Source: an uncultured Caulobacter sp.
Lineage (GTDB): Bacteria; Pseudomonadota; Alphaproteobacteria; Caulobacterales; Caulobacteraceae
Direction: 5' to 3'
NCBI GenBank assembly: GCA_913776195.1
Contig: CAJYMH010000006.1
Span: forward strand, 124,001 to 188,000
DNA: 64,000 nucleotides
The notes beneath the pieces were generated by a model, which had not been told where the DNA came from, did not search any database, and saw only the letters and a program-made list of their open reading frames with translations. Of the stretch, positions 38,965 to 46,776 are shown piece after piece (positions within the stretch are counted from its first letter, which is position 1; every line of letters begins with the position of its first letter). The position numbers and the translations under genes were made by a program.

Positions 38965-39249
38965 CTAGCTTCGAACCCACGGGAAGGTGAGTTCGCCTTC
39001 CCGATGGGCGAAGCGGTTGACGTGATCGGCCACCACGTCTTCGAAGCGGCTCATGTCCGCCCCTTCGTCGCCGTCCAGATCGACCTGCAGGAGGGCTGGG
39101 GTGGCGGTGAGGGTGCAGGTCCCCATGGGCAGGGCGATCCGCCCCAGCACCGGATCAAAGCTGACCTCGAACTTGTGCGCCCAGTGCTTGCATAGCTGGG
39201 TCAGGTACTTCGAGGCGTGCTCGGTCTGAACGACAGCCTGGCTTCGCAT
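38965..39249 (-). CDS. DUF2218 family protein
   Basis: 94 residues. The N-terminal VVQTEHASKYLTQLCKHWAHKF and the ending ADHVNRFAHREGELTFPW are the family signature. It is a small cytosolic protein of unknown role that often lies beside YqjI/PadR-type regulators and iron or siderophore genes. The start is the ATG at 39249 in a TGATG overlap with the PadR gene (a GTG one codon upstream is the alternative). It is therefore probably cotranscribed. Confidence 0.88.
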   Translation of the reverse strand: MRSQAVVQTEHASKYLTQLCKHWAHKFEVSFDPVLGRIALPMGTCTLTATPALLQVDLDGDEGADMSRFEDVVADHVNRFAHREGELTFPWVRS

Positions 39250-39797
39250 CACGCCTGCTCCACCTTGCGGGCCGCGTCATCCAGGGCGGCGACGATGGCG
39301 GCGATCTGCTCGTCCGACAGGCGCTCGCCCGTCAGCTTCAACTTCATGGCCGTCTTCAGGTTCTCCCGCGCCCGCAAGATCTGCGGCGAGAAGGCCGCGC
39401 TGCGCGAGGCCACATCGGCCATACGCTCGAACAGGCTCCGCACAGGGGCGTCGTTCTCGGTCAGAAAGGCCTCGCCCTGCGGTGTGATGGAGAACAGCTT
39501 CTTGCCGCCGCCGGCGTCGGCCGCCGTGGCGTAGCCCAACTCCTCCAGCAGGGTCAGGGTCGGGTAGATGACGCCTGGGCTGGGGCTGTAGGCGCCGCCC
39601 GCTGCTTCCTCGACCGCCTTGATCAGCTCGTAGCCGTGACGCGGCTTGTCGGCGATCAGCTTCAGGACCACCAGGCGCAGGTCGCCGTGATCGAAGAACC
39701 GACCGACCCGGCCGCCGCGGCGGTGATGCTGGTGGCCGTGGCCATGAAAGCCGAAGGGGTGGCGGCCGTGGTGATGATGGTTGTGTCTTCCGAACAT
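39249..39797 (-). CDS. PadR-family regulator, YqjI-like, His-rich N-terminus
   Basis: 182 residues from the ATG at 39797; the longer open frame to 40064 crosses the AT-rich promoter. The first 30 residues hold about 11 histidines (HNHHHHGR, GHGHQHH). Next follow RVGRFFDHGDLRLVVLKLIADKPRHGYELIKAVE and the PadR winged helix with SPSPGVIYPTLTLLEELG. This arrangement matches YqjI, a nickel-responsive repressor that links metal state to iron metabolism. Metal sensing by the His-rich part is inferred. The candidate operator lies immediately upstream. Confidence 0.88.
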   Translation of the reverse strand: MFGRHNHHHHGRHPFGFHGHGHQHHRRGGRVGRFFDHGDLRLVVLKLIADKPRHGYELIKAVEEAAGGAYSPSPGVIYPTLTLLEELGYATAADAGGGKKLFSITPQGEAFLTENDAPVRSLFERMADVASRSAAFSPQILRARENLKTAMKLKLTGERLSDEQIAAIVAALDDAARKVEQA

Positions 39798-39809
39798 TTT
39801 CGAACCATT

Positions 39810-39840
39810 TTCGATATAACGAAACAACAGATATATCGAA
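39810..39840 (-). promoter_or_regulatory. Candidate PadR/YqjI operator
   Basis: TTCGATATA (39810-39818) and TATATCGAA (39832-39840) are perfect 9-base inverted repeats separated by 13 bases. They start 13 bases upstream of the PadR ATG, in a notably AT-rich 70-base gap. Two more TCGAAAATG direct repeats overlap the start codon. The position suits autoregulation; binding is not demonstrated. Confidence 0.5.
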
Positions 39841-39868
39841 CTTGTATCTAAAACAAGCCCCCCCACTC

Positions 39869-39898
39869 TGCTCACGCCGGCGAAGGCTGGGATGAGCG
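39869..39898. repeat. Short intergenic repeat-like segment
   Basis: The segment CTGCTCACGCCGGCGAAGG followed by CTGGGATGAGC has partial dyad symmetry (GCTCA/TGAGC ends, GCCGGCGAAGGC core). It is of the type often found repeated between alphaproteobacterial genes. It lies between the lipoprotein gene and the PadR promoter. No second copy in this window, so repetition is not shown. Confidence 0.3.
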
Positions 39899-39900
39899 GG

Positions 39901-40401
39901 TTACTGGGGCGCCGGTTCGACCTTGAACGCCTGCTTGCAGAGCTCTTCCCCAAAAGCGTCGGACATCTGCTCCTCGGCTTCGCCCATCTTGATGATGGCC
40001 ATGCGGCCGCCCACCACCGTCTGGCCGATCTGGTATTCGCCCACCGTCTGACCCGTGGCGACATCCACCAGCTTCGCTTCGCCGCGCATGACGTTGGCGC
40101 CCATGATCAGGGTAGTGATCACGGGGTTGGCCTTGTCCAGGCGTGTGAGCTTGGCTTCCAGCCGCAGGGGGCGGGTCCCCGTGGCGCATTCGGCCAGCTT
40201 GCCCTTCACCCGGCTTTCGAAGATGGAGTCGAATTCGGGCGTGAGCTTGAACTCGCCCTCCTTGGCCAGGGTGATCTGATCCACTCGGCCTTCGGTCTTC
40301 CAGTCGATGGCCAGCGGTGCGACGGCCTTGCTGCGGGACATGCCCACGCAGCCGGACAGCATCATGGCGGCGAGGGCGAGGGTTAGGGCGGTCTTCTTCA
40401 C
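39901..40401 (-). CDS. Small lipoprotein of unknown function
   Basis: 166 residues. The lipobox is MMLSGCVG, with Cys near residue 18, after a hydrophobic segment. A single domain of about 145 residues contains DWKTEGRVDQITLAKEGEF, LRLEAKLTRLDKANPVITTLIMGANVM and GQTVGEYQI. I do not recognise it; the last part resembles DUF4410-like surface lipoproteins. It probably sits in the inner or outer membrane facing the periplasm. A single gene between the oxyR and PadR units. Confidence 0.72.
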   Translation of the reverse strand: MKKTALTLALAAMMLSGCVGMSRSKAVAPLAIDWKTEGRVDQITLAKEGEFKLTPEFDSIFESRVKGKLAECATGTRPLRLEAKLTRLDKANPVITTLIMGANVMRGEAKLVDVATGQTVGEYQIGQTVVGGRMAIIKMGEAEEQMSDAFGEELCKQAFKVEPAPQ

Positions 40402-40454
40402 AGCGTTCTCCTGAACGAGGTCGTAGCGATCCAGCGACTCTAACCGTTCCCGGA

Positions 40455-41351
40455 TCAGCGCGACTTGAACGCTTCCGCCAGCAAACGCCCCTCAACGGCG
40501 CGGCTGGAGCCGGCGCGCCAAGCGATGACGATCTCGCGACTGGGATGATCCGCCATAAGGGGGCGGATGGTCACTGGAGCATGGTCCACCAGCCCCGCCT
40601 CCACCGCCATGGCCGGCAGGAAGGAGACGCCCAGCCCCGATCCGACCATCTGCACCAGCGTCGGAAGCGAGGTGGCCGCGAAACCCTCCCCATCATCCTC
40701 CCCACGGCCCAACTGGATGCCGCACGCCGCCAGGGCGTGGTCACGCAGACAGTGGCCATCCTCCAGAAGGATCAGATCGGCGGTGTCGATGGTGTTGAGG
40801 TCGACACGCTTCTGCGCGGCGATCGGATGGTTGGTCGGCGCGGCGGCCAGCAGCTCGTCATCCTCCACATGCGCCCACTCCAGCCCCGTCATGTCGTAGG
40901 GCAAGGCGATCAGCGCCGCGTCCAGAGCCCCAGCCTTCAGACTGGCGATCAGGCGGCTGGTCAGGTCCTCGCGCAGGAACAGCTTCAACTTGGGATAGGT
41001 CGTTCGCAGATGCGGCAATGCACGCGGGAGCAGGAACGGCGCCACGGTGGGAATCACCCCCAGGCGGAAGCGCCCGCACAGCGGCTGCCCCGCTCCGCGC
41101 GCGGCCTGAACCAGATCCTCCGACTGCGCCAAAATCGCCTTGGCCCGGCGAAGAGCCTCCTGACCGGCGGCGGTCAGCAGCACCCCGGAGCGGGCGCGAT
41201 CCACCACCGGCGCCCCAAGTATCTTCTCGAGTTCCTGCACGCCGGCCGACAGGGTCGGTTGAGTCACGTGCGCCGCCTCGGCCGCCCGGCTGAACGATCC
41301 ATGCTCCGCGAGGAGAGTCAGATACTGAAGTTGGCGCAGGGTCGGCAGCAT
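40455..41351 (-). CDS. oxyR: Hydrogen-peroxide sensor OxyR (LysR family)
   Basis: 298 residues. The LysR helix-turn-helix is at residues about 5-60 with GSFSRAAEAAHVTQPTLS. The redox cysteines C201 in EDGHCLRDH and C210 in ALAACG have the same 9-residue spacing as C199/C208 of E. coli OxyR. Peroxide should form their disulfide and switch on the divergent ahpC-ahpD genes, which start 126 bp away. The pair of genes shares one AT-rich control region. Confidence 0.94.
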   Translation of the reverse strand: MLPTLRQLQYLTLLAEHGSFSRAAEAAHVTQPTLSAGVQELEKILGAPVVDRARSGVLLTAAGQEALRRAKAILAQSEDLVQAARGAGQPLCGRFRLGVIPTVAPFLLPRALPHLRTTYPKLKLFLREDLTSRLIASLKAGALDAALIALPYDMTGLEWAHVEDDELLAAAPTNHPIAAQKRVDLNTIDTADLILLEDGHCLRDHALAACGIQLGRGEDDGEGFAATSLPTLVQMVGSGLGVSFLPAMAVEAGLVDHAPVTIRPLMADHPSREIVIAWRAGSSRAVEGRLLAEAFKSR

Positions 41352-41375
41352 GGCCGACGTCTATAGAATGAATTT

Positions 41376-41428
41376 ATCAATACGACAAAAACAATTGATT
41401 GTGCATTTGCGAAGCGACTCCCTATTTA
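41376..41428 (+). promoter_or_regulatory. ahpC promoter with candidate OxyR site
   Basis: ATCAAT (41376-41381) and ATTGAT (41394-41399) form a dyad of 24 bases centred in the AT-rich gap. It sits next to a possible promoter: -35 TTGTGC (41399-41404), 18-base spacer, -10 TATTTA (41423-41428). The ahpC start is at 41478. OxyR activates by contacting RNA polymerase next to -35, which fits the placement. Confidence 0.5.
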
Positions 41429-41477
41429 AGGGTCCGCGCGGCTCACCGCCGCACACCTTAACCAGGAGAGACTCTTT

Positions 41478-42032
41478 ATGCTGGGCGTTGGCGAAACCCT
41501 CCCCGACTTCAAGATCGTTGGCGTTAAGCCGAAGTTCAACAGCCACGAAGAGAACGGCGAAAGCGCGTTCCAGGCGATCGACCAGACCTCGTTCGAAGGC
41601 AAGTGGAAGGTGATCTTCTTCTACCCGAAGGACTTCACCTTCGTCTGCCCGACCGAAATCGTCGAATTCGCCAAGCTCGGCCGTGACTTCGAAGACCGCG
41701 ACACCATCGTCCTGGGCGGTTCGACCGACAACGAGCACTCCAAGCTCGGCTGGCGCCGCGAGCACCCGGATCTGAACGGCCTGCCGATCTGGCAGTTCGC
41801 CGACAACGGCGGCAAGTTCGCCCGCGCTCTGGGCATCCTGAACGAAGAAGAAGGCGTCGCCCTGCGCGCCACCTTCGTCGTGGATCCGCACAACGTCGTG
41901 CAGCACGTCTATGTGACGAACCTGAACGTCGGCCGCGCTCCGGCTGACACCCTGCGCGTCCTCGACGCCCTGCAGACCGACGAACTCTGCCCCTGCAACC
42001 GTGCGGTGGGCGGCGAGACCCTGGCGGCCTAA
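41478..42032 (+). CDS. ahpC: Alkyl hydroperoxide reductase AhpC (peroxiredoxin)
   Basis: 184 residues. The peroxidatic C57 is in the conserved DFTFVCPTE, and the resolving cysteine is in ELCPCNRAV near the C-terminus. The DNEHSKLGWRREHPDLNGL stretch is typical of the AhpC/Prx1-type pairing with AhpD. It reduces hydrogen peroxide and organic peroxides. It follows the OxyR control region and precedes ahpD by 98 bp. Start ATG follows AGGAGAG. Confidence 0.96.
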   Translation: MLGVGETLPDFKIVGVKPKFNSHEENGESAFQAIDQTSFEGKWKVIFFYPKDFTFVCPTEIVEFAKLGRDFEDRDTIVLGGSTDNEHSKLGWRREHPDLNGLPIWQFADNGGKFARALGILNEEEGVALRATFVVDPHNVVQHVYVTNLNVGRAPADTLRVLDALQTDELCPCNRAVGGETLAA

Positions 42033-42130
42033 ACTCCGCCAGATCAGGAAGCGCCCGTTTTCTCCCCAGCCAATGGGCGCTTCCTCCCCCTCTATCTCCA
42101 TCAAGAACAACAAGACTTAGGAGCCCGACG

Positions 42131-42667
42131 ATGTCCCTCGACGCGCTGCGCGATCTGCTGCCCGCCTACGCCAAGGATCTCAGCCTGAACCTGTCGTCGC
42201 TCGCCAGCGAGACAGTGCTGACCGACCAGCAGAAGTGGGGGACCTTCGTCGCTTCCGCCCACGCCATCGGCGTTCCCGCCGTGGTCAAGGCGATCGAAGC
42301 TGCGGCCGACGCCGCCGGCCTGTCGCCCGAAGCCAAAACCGCCGCCAAGGCCGCCTCGGCGATCATGGGCATGAACAACGTCTACTACCGGTCGCTGCAC
42401 CTGCTCTCGAACCACGAGTACCGCACGATCCCTGCCAAGCTGCGGATGAACATCCTGGCCAATCCGGGCGTCGAGAAGGTGGACTTCGAGCTGTGGTCGA
42501 CGGCGGTCTCCGCCATCAACGGCTGCGGCATGTGCCTGGACAGCCACGAGGCCGAGCTGAAGAAGCACGGCGTCGTCGCCCTGAATATCCAGACGGCCCT
42601 GCGCATCGCCGCCGTGGTCAACGCGGTGAGCCGTGTGGTCGCCGCCGAGACCGCCCTGGCCTCGTAA
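42131..42667 (+). CDS. ahpD: Alkyl hydroperoxide reductase AhpD
   Basis: 178 residues. The CxxC active site is C132-G-M-C135 in NGCGMCLDSHEAEL, with the flanking H and E of the AhpD/CMD fold. AhpD reduces AhpC by way of lipoylated dihydrolipoamide acyltransferase and Lpd. This replaces AhpF, which is not found nearby. It follows ahpC by 98 bp and ends at a convergent terminator. Confidence 0.95.
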   Translation: MSLDALRDLLPAYAKDLSLNLSSLASETVLTDQQKWGTFVASAHAIGVPAVVKAIEAAADAAGLSPEAKTAAKAASAIMGMNNVYYRSLHLLSNHEYRTIPAKLRMNILANPGVEKVDFELWSTAVSAINGCGMCLDSHEAELKKHGVVALNIQTALRIAAVVNAVSRVVAAETALAS

Positions 42668-42698
42668 GACAACCTCTCCCCCCAGGAGAGATTGCAAG

Positions 42699-42730
42699 GA
42701 AACGCCGTCCGGTCCGCCGGGCGGCGTTTC
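42699..42730. terminator. Bidirectional terminator between ahpD and SDR gene
   Basis: GAAACGCCG (42699-42707) and CGGCGTTTC (42722-42730) form a perfect 9-bp stem with a 14-base GC-rich loop. It lies in the 68-bp gap between two convergent genes, 5 bases from the SDR stop. A short T-run follows on neither strand beyond GTTTC/GTTTCC, so strength is moderate. Confidence 0.6.
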
Positions 42731-42735
42731 TGCGT

Positions 42736-43587
42736 TCAGAACCGGGGCCGGAAGTCTCGCGGCGCCCAGCTGAAGTCGCGGGCCGCCTCGCTGCTGTCGA
42801 AGGTCATGTCCGCCTCCATGCGGTCGCCCATACCGGCGGTCACCCCAGGCATGATCGGCGAGGCCAAGGTCAGGCCGATGCGCCAGACCCACGGCGGCAG
42901 GCTGACGATCAACGGCCGCCGTCCCAACCCCTCGAACACCCGCTGCGCCATCACCCGGTAGGCCAGGGTCTCGCCGCCGGTCAGGTCATAGGCGCGATTC
43001 TTGGCCTTGGCGCTCGCCGCCGCGTCCAGCGCGCCCTGGGCTAGGTCGTCGGCATGCACGGGCTGACGCAGCCCCCCGCCCTCGCCCGACAACGGCACAA
43101 AGCCCAGCTTGCGGATCAGGCCGGCCAGGCGGCTGACATTGCGGTCGCGTCCCTCGGCGTAGATCAAGGTCGGGCGCAGGATCGTCCAGGCGATCCTGTT
43201 CGCCTGGCAGAAGGCGATCACCTCGGTTTCCGCGTCGGCCAAGGCTTGGGCCACCTCGCGTTCCTCGGCGTTGCGCGAGTCGGTCTTCGTGAACCGGCTG
43301 GTGGACGAGAAGGCGACCAGACGCTTCATGCCCGCCCCCTTCAGAGCCGGCAGCGCGCTGGGCAGCAGCCAGATCGGCGACAGGCTGAACACCGTCTTCG
43401 TGGGCGGCAGGCGCTGGGCGAGGTCGCCTTCCGACAGGTCGCCCCGGATCATGCGCACGTCATCAACCGGCGCCTCGCGGCTCAGGCCGTAATAGTCGAG
43501 CCCCTCCGCCGCCAGCCGCTCGATCAGGAAGCGCCCGATCAGGCTGGTCGCGCCGAGGACAAGAATCGGAGACGCAAGCGCGGTCAT
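42736..43587 (-). CDS. NAD(P)-binding Rossmann (NDUFA9/SDR-like) protein
   Basis: 283 residues. LVLGATSLIGRFLIERL at the N-terminus is the atypical SDR GxxxxGxxG-type dinucleotide motif. VAFSSTSRFTK, TILRPTLIYAEGRD and the PVHADDLAQGAL segment match the extended/atypical SDR families related to NDUFA9 or NmrA. No catalytic YxxxK is obvious, so it may be a regulatory or binding protein. Function unknown. It is on the minus strand, divergent from the aldo/keto reductase gene. Confidence 0.85.
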   Translation of the reverse strand: MTALASPILVLGATSLIGRFLIERLAAEGLDYYGLSREAPVDDVRMIRGDLSEGDLAQRLPPTKTVFSLSPIWLLPSALPALKGAGMKRLVAFSSTSRFTKTDSRNAEEREVAQALADAETEVIAFCQANRIAWTILRPTLIYAEGRDRNVSRLAGLIRKLGFVPLSGEGGGLRQPVHADDLAQGALDAAASAKAKNRAYDLTGGETLAYRVMAQRVFEGLGRRPLIVSLPPWVWRIGLTLASPIMPGVTAGMGDRMEADMTFDSSEAARDFSWAPRDFRPRF

Positions 43588-43669
43588 GGGGTCCTAATAC
43601 GCATCCCTGCCGCTGGTGGAAGCGCACTCGCCTACATAGATGCCGGAAACCGATCTTCAGGAGCTTCCC

Positions 43670-44500
43670 ATGCACGACGTGAAATCCGGCGATGTCGCCA
43701 TTCCCGCCCTCGGCTTCGGCACCTGGCAGCTGGAAGGCGACGTCGCCAAACACATGACCGAGGCGGCGCTCCAGATCGGCTATCGCCACATCGACACCGC
43801 CCAGATCTACAAGAACGAGCGCGAGGTCGGCGCCGCCATCGCCGCCTCCAAGGTGGCCCGCAAAGACATCTTCCTGACCACCAAGGTCTGGGTCGACCGC
43901 TTCGGCAAGGACGACCTGCAGGCCTCGGTCGAGGAAAGCCTGGAGCGTCTGGGCGTCGATTATGTCGACCTGCTGCTGCTCCACTGGCCCAAGGCGTCCC
44001 CGGCGCTAGAAGAGACGATGGAGGCGATGAACGACGTCCAGGCGCGCGGCTGGACCCGCGCCATCGGCGTGTCGAACTTCCCCTCCGGGCAGTTGAAGAA
44101 AGCCGCCGCCCTGGCCGCCACGCCGCTGGGCACCAACCAGGTCGAGTATCACCCCTACCTGTCGCAAAAGGCCCTGCTGGCCGCGACCAAGGACATCGGC
44201 GCCTCGCTGACCGCCTGGTCGCCCCTGGCCCAGGGCAAGATCGTCGACGACGCGGTGATCGGCGAGATCGCCCGGGCCCACGGCAAGACCGCCGGTCAGG
44301 TCACCCTGCGATGGCTGGTGCAACAGGACGGAGTCGTCGCCATTCCCCGCACCCAGAAGGAAAGCCGAGCACGCGAGAACTTCGACATCTTCGATTTCGA
44401 ACTGACCGCCGATGAAATGGCCAAGATTCATGCGCTGGCCAACCCGAACGGCCGCCTGGGCGACTGGCTGGACCCGGCGTTCAAGTGGGACGCCGCTTAA
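43670..44500 (+). CDS. Aldo/keto reductase (2,5-DKG reductase-like)
   Basis: 276 residues from the ATG at 43670 after AGGAG at 43659-43663. A TIM barrel with the catalytic set in YRHIDTAQIYKNE, FLTTKVWVDRF and LLLHWPK; the C-terminal VVAIPRTQKESRARENFDIFDFELT contains the NADPH-binding stretch. It belongs to the AKR5-like group (2,5-didehydrogluconate or methylglyoxal reductases). The substrate is not known. It is followed by a hairpin and then gamma-glutamyltransferase. Confidence 0.92.
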   Translation: MHDVKSGDVAIPALGFGTWQLEGDVAKHMTEAALQIGYRHIDTAQIYKNEREVGAAIAASKVARKDIFLTTKVWVDRFGKDDLQASVEESLERLGVDYVDLLLLHWPKASPALEETMEAMNDVQARGWTRAIGVSNFPSGQLKKAAALAATPLGTNQVEYHPYLSQKALLAATKDIGASLTAWSPLAQGKIVDDAVIGEIARAHGKTAGQVTLRWLVQQDGVVAIPRTQKESRARENFDIFDFELTADEMAKIHALANPNGRLGDWLDPAFKWDAA

Positions 44501-44522
44501 GCGCTTACACAGGGTGACACGG

Positions 44523-44552
44523 GAAGGCGGCGGGCCTAGCTTCGCCGCCTTC
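44523..44552 (+). terminator. Hairpin between aldo/keto reductase and ggt
   Basis: GAAGGCGGCG (44523-44532) and CGCCGCCTTC (44543-44552) form a perfect 10-bp stem with a 10-base loop. It lies 23 bases after the reductase stop. The following sequence (GCTGTATC) has no T-run, so it may attenuate or stabilise rather than terminate. Confidence 0.45.
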
Positions 44553-44572
44553 GCTGTATCTGGGGGTTCTTA

Positions 44573-46345
44573 ATGCGTCGCCGCTCCTTCCTCGCCGCCC
44601 TGCCGGCCGCCGCCGTGGCCGCGCCAGCCCTGGCGCAGTCGCAACTGTTCAGTGGCGACAACCCCAACCGCCAGCGTCCGGACGTCCACCCCGGCGACCG
44701 TATCGACGGCGCCAACTTCGCCTCGCGCTCGGCGGCGTGGGGCGTGAACGGCGCGGCGGCCACCGCCCACCCCCTGGCCACCCAGGCGGCGATCAGCGTG
44801 CTCAAGAAGGGCGGTTCGGCCGTGGACGCGGCCATCGCCGCCAACGCCTGCCTTGGCCTGATGGAACCTATCGCTTGCGGCATCGGCGGCGACTGTTACG
44901 TCATGCTGTGGGACCCCAAGGCCAAGAAGGTCATGGGCCTGAACAGCTCCGGCCGTTCGCCCAAGGGCCTGTCGCTGGAGACGGTTCGCAGCCGCGCAAA
45001 GAACGGCCTGCTGCCCTCGTGGGGCGCCGTGACGGTCAGCGTCCCCGGCGCGGTGGACGCCTGGCGCGCCATGCACGAGCGTTATGGCAAGCTGAAGTGG
45101 GCGGAGCTGTTCGAGGACGCCATCCATTATGGGGAGCAAGGCTTCCCCATCACCCAGAACGTCGCCTTCTACTTGGGGGGAGCCCAGAAGCGGTTCACCG
45201 ATCCCGCCACCGGCCTTGAAGAGCACGACAACTTCCTCAAGGTCTGGGCCCCCGCCGGCAAGACCCCGGTCGAGGGCGAGGTCTTCAAGAACCCGAACCT
45301 GGCCCGCACCTACCGCTTGATCGCCCAGGGCGGCGGCCGCGCCTTCTATGAGGGTGAGATCGCCGAGACCATCGAGCGCTATTTCAAGCGCATCGGCGGC
45401 TGGATGACCAAGGCTGATCTCGCCAACCACAAGGCGGTCTGGACCAACGTCTACAAGAGCGGCTACCGCGGCGTGGACGTCTATGCCCTGGCCGACAACA
45501 CCCAGGGCCTGGCGACCCTGCAGCTTCTGAACATCATGGAGACCTTCGACATCAAGGCGATGGGCTTCCAGTCCGCCGCCGCGATCCACCATGCAGTCGA
45601 GGCCAAGCGCCTCGCCTATGAGGACCGCGCCCGCTTCTACGCCGACCAGGACTTCTACAAGTCCCCGATCGAGTGGCTGATCTCCAAGGACTACGCCGCC
45701 CAGCGCGCCAAGCTGATCCGCCCCGACAAGATCCTCACGCCCGTCTATCCTGGCCAGGCGCCGAGCAAGGGCGACACCACCTACTTCACCACCGCCGACA
45801 AGGACGGGATGATGGTTTCGATCATCCAGTCCAACTATCGCGGCATGGGCTCGGGCCTCGTGCCCGACGGCCTGGGTTTCATGTTCCAGGACCGGGGGGA
45901 ACTGTTCGCCCTCACCGACGGCCACCCGAATATCTACGCCCCCGGCAAACGGCCCTTCCAGACGATCATCCCGGGCTTCGCGACCAAGGACGGCCAGCCC
46001 TGGCTGTCGTTCGGCGTCATGGGCGGCGACATGCAGCCCCAAGGGCAGGCCCAGATCATCAGCAACATGGTCGATTTCGGCCTGGGCGTTCAGGAAGCCG
46101 GCGACGCGCCGCGCTGGCATCATGGGGGGTCGTCAGAACCCACCGGCGCGCCCCAGGAAGGGGTGGGCGTCCTCAACCTGGAGACAGGTGTTCCGCAAAC
46201 GACGCAGAAGGCCCTCGCCGCTCTCGGCTGGAATCTACAGCCGGATCGCGGCGGCTACGGCGGCTATCAGGCTATCGAGCAGTGGCCCGGCCGCTACGCC
46301 GCCGCCACGGAGATGCGCAAGGACGGCGTAGCCCTGGCCTACTGA
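44573..46345 (+). CDS. ggt: Gamma-glutamyltransferase, Tat-exported
   Basis: 590 residues. Its start, MRRRSFLAALPAAAVAAPALAQ, is a twin-arginine signal (RRRSFLA), so export of the folded enzyme is predicted. The catalytic nucleophile is T402 in GDTTYFTTAD, which begins the small subunit after autocleavage. AINAN-like FLGLMEPIACGIGGDCY and GMGSGLVPDGLGFMFQDRG are conserved. It cleaves or transfers gamma-glutamyl groups of glutathione and peptides in the periplasm. The stop overlaps the next gene by one base (TGATG). Confidence 0.94.
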   Translation: MRRRSFLAALPAAAVAAPALAQSQLFSGDNPNRQRPDVHPGDRIDGANFASRSAAWGVNGAAATAHPLATQAAISVLKKGGSAVDAAIAANACLGLMEPIACGIGGDCYVMLWDPKAKKVMGLNSSGRSPKGLSLETVRSRAKNGLLPSWGAVTVSVPGAVDAWRAMHERYGKLKWAELFEDAIHYGEQGFPITQNVAFYLGGAQKRFTDPATGLEEHDNFLKVWAPAGKTPVEGEVFKNPNLARTYRLIAQGGGRAFYEGEIAETIERYFKRIGGWMTKADLANHKAVWTNVYKSGYRGVDVYALADNTQGLATLQLLNIMETFDIKAMGFQSAAAIHHAVEAKRLAYEDRARFYADQDFYKSPIEWLISKDYAAQRAKLIRPDKILTPVYPGQAPSKGDTTYFTTADKDGMMVSIIQSNYRGMGSGLVPDGLGFMFQDRGELFALTDGHPNIYAPGKRPFQTIIPGFATKDGQPWLSFGVMGGDMQPQGQAQIISNMVDFGLGVQEAGDAPRWHHGGSSEPTGAPQEGVGVLNLETGVPQTTQKALAALGWNLQPDRGGYGGYQAIEQWPGRYAAATEMRKDGVALAY

Positions 46346-46695
46346 TGACCAGCGACGAATTCCACGCCCTGGTGATGAGCCTCCCCGGCGTCGAGCCGGG
46401 GATCGCGTGGGGCAAGCCGGCCTACAAGCTGAAAGGGAAGTTCTTCACCCGCCTGCGGGACGAGGACGACAGCGTGGTGATCCAGGAGGTCGGCTTCGAC
46501 GAGCGGGAGATGCTGATCGAGGCGGAGCCGGCCGTCTTTCACTTCACACCGCACTTCCAGAACTACCCCATGGTTCTCGCTCGCATCGACGCAGTGGAGC
46601 CGACGGCGTTGCTTGCTCTGCTTGAGCGCCGCTGGCGCAAGGTCGCGCCCAAGGCGGCGGTGAGCGCCTATGACGCAGCGAAGGCGAAGGCCTGA
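46345..46695 (+). CDS. MmcQ/YjbR family protein
   Basis: 116 residues with no signal peptide. TSDEFHALVMSLPGVEPGIAWGKPAYKLKGKFFTRLR is the typical MmcQ/YjbR start, followed by FHFTPHFQNYPMVLARI and the WR(K)VAPK helix. Members have a CyaY-like fold, and their function is unknown or said to be DNA-binding. It starts in the overlapping TGATG of ggt, so it is cotranscribed with it. Confidence 0.88.
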   Translation: MTSDEFHALVMSLPGVEPGIAWGKPAYKLKGKFFTRLRDEDDSVVIQEVGFDEREMLIEAEPAVFHFTPHFQNYPMVLARIDAVEPTALLALLERRWRKVAPKAAVSAYDAAKAKA

Positions 46696-46776
46696 GCCCC
46701 TTTATCCGTTTGCCGCCGCAAGCCGTAGCAGCCGATACTGCTGGTTGATTCGCATGGGCGACTCTCTGGCGGGATA

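Noticed and set aside
39797..40064. N-terminal extension of the PadR regulator
   Set aside because: It would cross the AT-rich promoter and inverted repeat and has no family similarity; the His-rich ATG at 39797 fits YqjI-type proteins.
44570..46123. A 517-codon open frame antisense to gamma-glutamyltransferase
   Set aside because: Shadow frame in high-GC DNA; the plus-strand gene has a Tat signal and catalytic Thr.
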